Shown: positions 59,201-64,000 of the stretch, piece after piece
How positions within the stretch are numbered: position 1 is the stretch's first letter
Layout of the letters: every line of letters begins with the position of its first letter
Assembly (NCBI RefSeq): GCF_050624435.1
Contig: NC_134535.1
Coordinates: 123,181,731 to 123,245,730, forward strand
Source of the DNA: Tenrec ecaudatus
Lineage: Eukaryota; Chordata; Mammalia; Afrosoricida; Tenrecidae
Length of the DNA stretch: 64,000 nt
Direction of reading: 5' to 3'
Notes under the pieces: generated by a model
Seen by the model: only the letters and a program-made list of their open reading frames with translations
What the model was told of the DNA's origin: nothing
Database searches by the model: none
Program-made: the position numbers and the translations under genes

Positions 59201-62200
59201 CTTCTAGAATCTGCCTGACTGCATCAGCTTTCTCTCTTTCAGGTAATGCCACCAGCTCCCGTCTTCCAACATATCATGAAGGTTCACTTCAAGTCCCCAT
59301 CCCGTGTGCTGTAGCGAATGTTGTCATCATCACCATTTTATCCATAGCTCTCATCGCCGTTTTCCGTGAGTCATGACTTTATTCACCGTCTCGCAGCTGG
59401 GATGTGCATTCCCATTGGAATGAACAGTGATTGATTGTGTCTAAATAGTCAGAAAATGCAGCTCTACTCAGGATCCTCACATCTACTAGCCGTGACTATT
59501 TCCCCAATCACTACTAAATGCAACCCTATGTTTTTTCAATACTACTGAATTTTCCAGAACATCTCCTGACTACTAAAGCATATGTGATTCATACATTACT
59601 GTAGGGACAATTCGATTTAAGCGCATGGTTAGGTCTAGAATGATGAGTACTTTAGATCCTAGGTAAATGAACATTTAATGAGAAAAACTGGATTTCACAT
59701 CCATTGTTGTTAGGAAGAAAATATCTAAGCCCTAGATTTACAACGATCTGGGCAACCTTCTCTTTTACTTAAAATGTCACAAAATGGTGGAAGGGTAATG
59801 AATATTATATCTAGAAATTCTCAGAGACTTAATGATATGGTATCTAATACATATGTCTCCACCAGGAAACCCTTATGCTTTCCACAAACATGGAATTTTA
59901 TAATTGGACAAAACACCACCAACCTTTGACTTCTTTGCAAAGTCTTCCCTCTGTCGCTTTTCAATGCATTATTAAATCTAGAGCATTACGAAATCACTCT
60001 TATTCAGCACTGCATTCAAACTTTACTTGGAATGCATAATTCAGTTTACCCTTTCTAGTTCAAAGACTATTTTCTGGAGTTTTCTATATTCCTGAAACTT
60101 TCCAACAGAGACAACCTTGCTATTGCATCTCCTGTGCAGTGACAACTGGATGCAATGGAGGACCACTAAGCTGAAAGCCTCCTGGAAGTGCTCACTGTTG
60201 AGCTTTATCCTTTATTTTATCTCCTGACACAATCCAGAATCCCCTGAACGAGTTCTGCATGCTGTAAGTATTTCTTTGGTTCCTTTGTTTACAAACACAT
60301 TTTCCTGTTCACAGAGGGCCAGTACAATTGTCCAGGCCAGACTATTGTCTCGGTGTCATCAGACAGCCAAGCTTCTCCGTGTTCAGCTGGTTGGATTGGG
60401 TACCAAAGAAAATGCTACCATATTTCCACTAAAACCAGCAACTGGACCTCGGCCCAAGACTATTGCTCGAAACATGGTGCTACTCTTGCGCTCCTTGATT
60501 CTGAAAAGGAAATGGTAAGATAATACTAGTTAAATTCAATTTTACAAAGTAATAGTATTTAACTTGTAGAGTTGTGTGGTTTAGGGAAACCTTTTCTTCT
60601 AAGAAAATACCTTACCTCCTCGGTAGGAAATGTAAGTCACAGAAAGCCATATGATCAATCCAATGTCAAAAAGAGAGTCCAATTTAATCTTTTTCATTTG
60701 TTAGGATTGCTTAACTTCAAAGACAAAAAAAAAGCCACACCTATCCTATATGGAAGTGATAAGGGATCAGTTTAGTTTTGAAGTTTCTACTTGCAACTTC
60801 TGAGAAATAAGCTTTATTTTTTATTTACCCTCAGAGATTGTCTGACATATGCTTTCTTCATGCTTTCTTCCAGACCTTTCTAAAACAACATATGAGTGCA
60901 CTGGGACACTGGATTGGAATGAATAATGAAACTGATCAGACATGGAAGTGGTCCAATGGCAAAGAACTGAGTAACCGGTACGTCTCCACTTTCTCCTTCC
61001 AGAGCATTTAATGTTCCCCTCTCTGAGCAAACTGCTTTCCTTTTTCCGAGGATAGGGCTGACAGCTTCTTTTGTATGCTTCTCCTCTGGAATTTGTAAAG
61101 GAAGGCATTTTCGATGTCTTTTGCTTGCATCCTCAGGAAGTTTTACCATGAATGTTTCCAGTCACGAGAAAGATGTGCAGCCTCAGAAACCCACCTGGGC
61201 TGTACTGTTCTGTCCAATAGGGTCTCGTGAGTCAGAGTGGACTCCGTGGCAGTGAGGGGCTCCATGGAAAACACAACATGATGATTTTGTCCCATAAAGA
61301 TCATTGCCAAGGAATTGCCACTCTACTCTGTCCTCTAGGGCCACCTCGTTAATCTCCATGGCCCACGGCAGGCAGATCAGAACTGCAGTGTGAGGAACAG
61401 GCTGACCATAGTTCACTTGGAAATAATCCAGATATAATCCCCATGAGGAAAGAAAAAGAAAACAGAGCAACATTTCCAATCTCGTGTCCATATTTTACTG
61501 AGGAAAAGAGTTGTCGGAAAAGAGTTTTTCTTGAATTTTTCCAGTTTCTATTTCCACAGCGAAACATAAGAATATTTTTAATGCCTAATTGGAAGCTTCT
61601 GTGAACATGCGAGAAAATTTTCTCCAGGATTAAAGATATGGAATCTCTTTCCATTCCTAGTAAATTCTAAACTATGAATTAAAAAATTTAGAACTACAAA
61701 TTTTTTAGTTTGTAGGAATTTTAAAGTTTGATGTTAATCTTTGCCTTCTGACATTCAGAGCTGGAAAAACAGTTTGCTTTGTAATGATTAAGGCAATATC
61801 AATGAGACAGCAATGCAGGTTTCTAGAAAAGGAATTCTAAATATGTTTCATATCCATGAATGGTACCCTAAAATTGAATGAACAGTTAAAAATATTGAAT
61901 ATGTATTCATCATGGGAATTATTTCTCAAGGGTTCTATAAACTCAAACAGCTAAGAATCACTCTCCTGATTACATGCTAGTGAAACAAATGGAATTCTTT
62001 ATTCTTAGCTTTGAAAATTCTTTCCAGATGTTAGTACCATGAATTATTTTCTATTGTCTCTGCAGATGAATTTGCAATTTTTTTTTGCTGATTATCTTGC
62101 CTCATAGATTTCTGCTAAGCAGAAAAGCAGAGACCACCAACAACAACTTTCTTCTCATGTAATTCTAAACCAAAACCATGGATGAAGTTCATAATGTCTT

Positions 62201-62322
62201 GTTTGTTGAACAGGTTTGACGTGATGGAGTCTGGAAATTGCCCATTTTTCAATACTACTGATGTCAGCGCCACAGCTTGTCAAAGGCGTTTACGCTGGAT
62301 ATGTTGCAGACCTTCCCATTAA
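56193..62322 (+). CDS. CD69: CD69, early activation C-type lectin receptor (five coding exons)
   Basis: CD69 is a disulfide-linked dimeric type II membrane receptor. It appears quickly on activated lymphocytes and holds S1PR1 inside the cell, keeping lymphocytes in the tissue. Coding exons: 56,193-56,256; 59,243-59,365; 60,315-60,514; 60,874-60,977; 62,214-62,322. They total 600 bases, 199 codons, the human length. Cytoplasmic tail 1-40; membrane span about 41-61 (ANVVIITILSIALIAVF); stalk Cys68 (GQYNCPG) for the dimer bond; lectin domain 82-199 with cysteines 85, 96, 113, 173, 186 and 194 at human positions. All introns are GT-AG. Sequons stand at N105, N147 and N177. Codon 164 is Arg (CGG) where human has Trp, and Cys195 is extra. 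It looks functional. CD69 belongs to the NK-receptor cluster; no neighbour of that cluster is seen in the 56 kb to the left. Confidence 0.97.
57763..58180 (-). repeat. AfroSINE in CD69 intron 1, split by an L1 3' end
   Basis: Antisense SINE tail at 57,763-57,870 (AACCAACCCATTTGCTGCCA, CTCCTCGGGGTTTTCAAAGA). The head side resumes near 58,105 (TCAGGCTGGAGTCAAGCAAG) and is strongly decayed. Confidence 0.6.
57874..58082 (-). mobile_element. L1 3' tip inserted in the AfroSINE (CD69 intron 1)
   Basis: AAAAAAATTTATTTGGGGG, TACAATCCATCCATCTTTTG and GTTTGTACGTATGTTGCCAT, with TGCCCTTGGAATCCACTCCT, follow the antisense end of the L1 3'UTR. About 210 bases, antisense to CD69. Confidence 0.75.
58962..59055 (-). 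repeat. AfroSINE fragment in CD69 intron 1
   Basis: CAATTCACTGCCGTGGAGGC, GACGCATAGCGATCCTGAAG: the antisense tail half only. It ends about 190 bases before exon 2. Confidence 0.75.
59243..59365 (+). CDS. CD69: CD69 exon 2 (membrane span)
   Basis: Acceptor TCTCTCTTTCAG, donor C|GTGAGT. Encodes NATSSRLPTYHEGSLQVP and IPCAVANVVIITILSIALI; HEGS-QVP and the span match human CD69 closely. Confidence 0.96.
60315..60514 (+). CDS. CD69: CD69 exon 3 (stalk and first lectin part)
   Basis: Acceptor CCTGTTCACAG, donor ATG|GTAAGA. Encodes QGQYNCPGQTIVSVSSDS, SPCSAGWIGYQRKCYHIST and NWTSAQDYCSKHGATLALLD. Holds Cys68, 85, 96 and 113. Confidence 0.97.
60874..60977 (+). CDS. CD69: CD69 exon 4
   Basis: Acceptor GCTTTCTTCCAG, donor CG|GTACGT. 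Encodes TFLKQHMSALGHWIGMNNET and DQTWKWSNGKELSN. The WKWSNGKE motif is typical of CD69 and CLEC2 lectin domains. Confidence 0.96.
61175..61265 (+). repeat. AfroSINE 3' half in CD69 intron 4
   Basis: CTGTTCTGTCCAATAGGGTC, GTGAGTCAGAGTGGACTCCG and GGCAGTGAGGGGCTCC: the sense tail part only. Confidence 0.65.
62214..62322 (+). CDS. CD69: CD69 exon 5 (end of lectin domain)
   Basis: Acceptor TTTGTTGAACAG. Encodes R, then FDVMESGNCPFFNTTDVS and ATACQRRLRWICCRPSH and stop TAA. Cys173, 186 and 194 are in place. The junction codon CG|G gives Arg164 where human has Trp. Confidence 0.95.
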
Positions 62323-62641
62323 TGAAGAAACACATCTGCTTATCGACTTCCGTAGAACTAGAGAAACTGAGAGACAGTGGATGCTGCTCTATGGGCTGAC
62401 GTTTTCCCAACAGATTCTATGGGGAAATTTTTGTCGAATTGTTCTGAAAATCTTCTTCAAAGAAAAACTGTGGAGAAAAAATGAGAAGCATTGCAGACAA
62501 ACCTGAATGGTGGGATCCTCTTTCCATGCTCGGGAAACCATATGGGTTGACTGACGACTATGCCAAACAATGAATAGTTTCAGATGCACTTTATTATTTT
62601 TTAAATTCAGAAATGTATGTTTTAAACTAGGTTTAATTGTA

Positions 62642-62650
62642 TTATTTATT
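62642..62650 (+). promoter_or_regulatory. AU-rich element in CD69 3'UTR
   Basis: TTATTTATT, the classic destabilising nonamer. CD69 mRNA is known to decay fast through AU-rich elements. Another ATTTA lies at 63,207-63,211. Confidence 0.65.
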
Positions 62651-62711
62651 ATTGAGTGACTACCAACAGTAAGTGCTCGCCTTGCATTTGCACTATGAAA
62701 AGGAGAAAGAT

Positions 62712-62892
62712 GGTAGGGGGGTAGTGCGTGACCTGAGGGGCTGCTGACTACCAGCTGCTCCACCAGAGAAACAATTGGCTTTCTACTCCCATAAAGGGGT
62801 ATTGTCTCAGATATCCAACGGGGTAGTTGCCCCAGTCTGATGGAGTTGAAATACATTGAAGTCAACTAAAAGGCGGTGAGTTTGGTTCAAGA
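62712..62892 (+). repeat. AfroSINE inside the CD69 3'UTR
   Basis: GGGGCTGCTGACTACCAGCT, CTTTCTACTCCCATAAAGG, GTATTGTCTCAGATATCC and AGGCGGTGAGTTTGGTTC. It lies in sense orientation about 60 bases after the AU-rich nonamer. Confidence 0.82.
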
Positions 62893-63451
62893 GTTGAAGC
62901 AAAAACAAACCAAATCACCTGAACAGAAGCAGAAGGAATATTAATTGACAACATAGATAATAGGTTAGAATGTATTTCTCAAGTCAAGAGAACATTTTAA
63001 AGTGGGTAAATGCCTATGCTATTAAACTTTGAAATATTTCTCTCTTTGAAGAGAAGTTTGTTAAGTTACTTTGCAACTTTAGTTCTCCCAAGGAGTAATC
63101 GTGTATTCATAATGTTTATGTTGGTTTGGATGTTTGTTTGTTTTCTCTTCCTCAATGCAGATAGGTCCTTTTCAATGGGAATTTTCCTTCTTTCTGTATT
63201 CTTTTTATTTACCTTTAAAATTTTAAATAAAGCATTTTCCCAAGAAAAGACAAATGAATATGATGACTATTTTTAAGCAAGGTTAAAAAGTGTTGGGAAA
63301 TGTGCAATATATGATATGGCAAATCCCTGTTAGGAAAAATTCTGTATTATTCAAACTGGTAAAAATATCAGTCTTATCTGGTAATAAACATGTGACTTCC
63401 CTAATCAATTCTGTCATGTGCAATACTTCATATGAAATGTTCTTTATGTGC

Positions 63452-63457
63452 AATAAA
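63452..63457 (+). promoter_or_regulatory. Polyadenylation signal, CD69 (probable main site)
   Basis: AATAAA followed within 20 bases by TGTGTTTATTTGT, a U/GU-rich stretch fit for a downstream element. Confidence 0.6.
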
Positions 63458-63594
63458 TGTGTTTATTTGTACTTTTCTGAAGTATAATTATAAGCTGCTT
63501 TTAGGTTTGTGAAAATAAAAGTAGAATCAGCAAAATGGTTTCCAAGAACTGTTTATTCAAATATATTAATAATTATATCCTTTTGATCTTCCAA

Positions 63595-63882
63595 CTCCAG
63601 ATCTTTGCCCGTTACATTGGAACTTTTGTTATGTTTTCTCCAGCAGCCTTTAAATTCTTTCTGCTTAGCTCTTTGAGTTGATCAATTCTAGATTTAGCAG
63701 TTTCTGAACTACATTCTGACATCCACTTTGGTCTTTTCTTTCTTTCCTGTATTTCCCATGACCTCGTGCTTTCTTCATATTTAACGTTCCTAGTGTCCTC
63801 CCCCAACTCACCTGTTCTTCAGTCATTGATGTGCAATGTGTCAAATTTCTTGAGATAGTATCTAAATTCAGGTCACATCTTA
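63595..63882 (-). mobile_element. RTE fragment, antisense
   Basis: Minus-strand frame 63,806-63,612 reads SWEIQERKKRPKWMSECSSE, close to the same part of the RTE at 25.9-26.0 kb. On + GTGCAATGTGTCAAATTTCT matches 12,917-12,935. Confidence 0.75.
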
Positions 63883-64000
63883 TCTGAGTTTACTAGAGAA
63901 GTAGAACCCGTGACACATATGCGTACATAGAGAGAGATGTAGGTCAAGATTATGACTCAAGCAGGCAAATCAAAATGCAGCCATGTTCCAAGTCCATGAG
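63883..64000. repeat. Possible unassigned repeat running out of the window
   Basis: TCTGAGTTTACTAGAGAAGT resembles the antisense end of the ~500-bp repeat (TCTGGGTACTTTAGAGAAAC, antisense of 49,290-49,270). The rest is too short to judge. Confidence 0.35.

Larger units (their letters stand above)
62323..63475 (+). other. CD69: CD69 3'UTR (inferred extent)
   Basis: About 1.15 kb from the stop to the AATAAA at 63,452-63,457, similar to the ~1 kb human 3'UTR. Other AATAAA sites are at 63,226-63,231 and 63,514-63,519, so the true end could be nearer 63,250 or 63,540. Confidence 0.65.

Noticed and set aside
60276-60518. 80-codon open frame across CD69 exon 3
   Set aside because: Wrong frame; the lectin frame with its cysteines is the real one.
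60821-61654. Minus-strand open frames over CD69 exon 4 and intron 4
   Set aside because: No domain, and they lie opposite a real exon and intron.

Overview
The window is mammalian nuclear DNA, almost certainly afrotherian and most likely a tenrec (Echinops-like). The evidence is in the repeats. There are AfroSINE copies, BovB/RTE elements of the afrotherian RTE1 type (antisense 3' ends reading TGTTGTTAGGTGCCATCGAG), and a young L1 family with a very long (~2.3 kb) 3'UTR. The species call rests on memory of these repeat sequences, not on a search.

Only one host gene is complete. CD69 lies on + from about 56.1 kb to 63.5 kb, with five coding exons, consensus splice sites and exactly 199 codons like human CD69. 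All cysteines of the C-type lectin fold sit at the human positions. A TATA box and a kappa-B-like site lie upstream; the 3'UTR holds an AU-rich element, polyadenylation signals and an AfroSINE. The other host-derived locus is an intronless CSTF1 retrocopy (40.86-42.53 kb, +). It is open from end to end, but its ATG has become GTG and it carries an 18-base in-frame deletion in a WD repeat.

Layout: 1-4.4 kb, antisense L1 (3'UTR and ORF2) next to an older L1 fragment (4.4-5.5 kb). 5.5-11 kb, mostly unrecognised sequence with AfroSINEs, a possible antisense coding relic and an L1 3' end. 11.3-13.3 kb, antisense RTE. 13.9-18.4 kb, AfroSINEs and L1 pieces. 21.9-25.1 kb, an L1 3'UTR inserted into an older antisense L1 3'UTR. 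25.8-29.8 kb, an RTE split by an L1 3'UTR and ending in a large inverted repeat. 31.2-36.1 kb, a half-L1. 36.8-40.6 kb, RTE pieces including one with a 5' inversion. 40.6-43.7 kb, the CSTF1 retrocopy and a GAA tract. 45.3-54.3 kb, old L1, RTE and AfroSINE pieces plus a small inverted-repeat element. 54.3-63.5 kb, CD69. 63.6-64 kb, RTE and unassigned repeat.

The most interesting item is the half-L1 at 31,186-36,130 (minus strand). It has a full L1-type 5'UTR with a YY1-like site at its very start, an ORF1 region, no ORF2, a full 3'UTR, and a 10-bp perfect target-site duplication. This is the structure of a HAL1 element, a non-autonomous L1 derivative. No retroviral or LTR element, CRISPR array, tRNA or rRNA gene was recognised.
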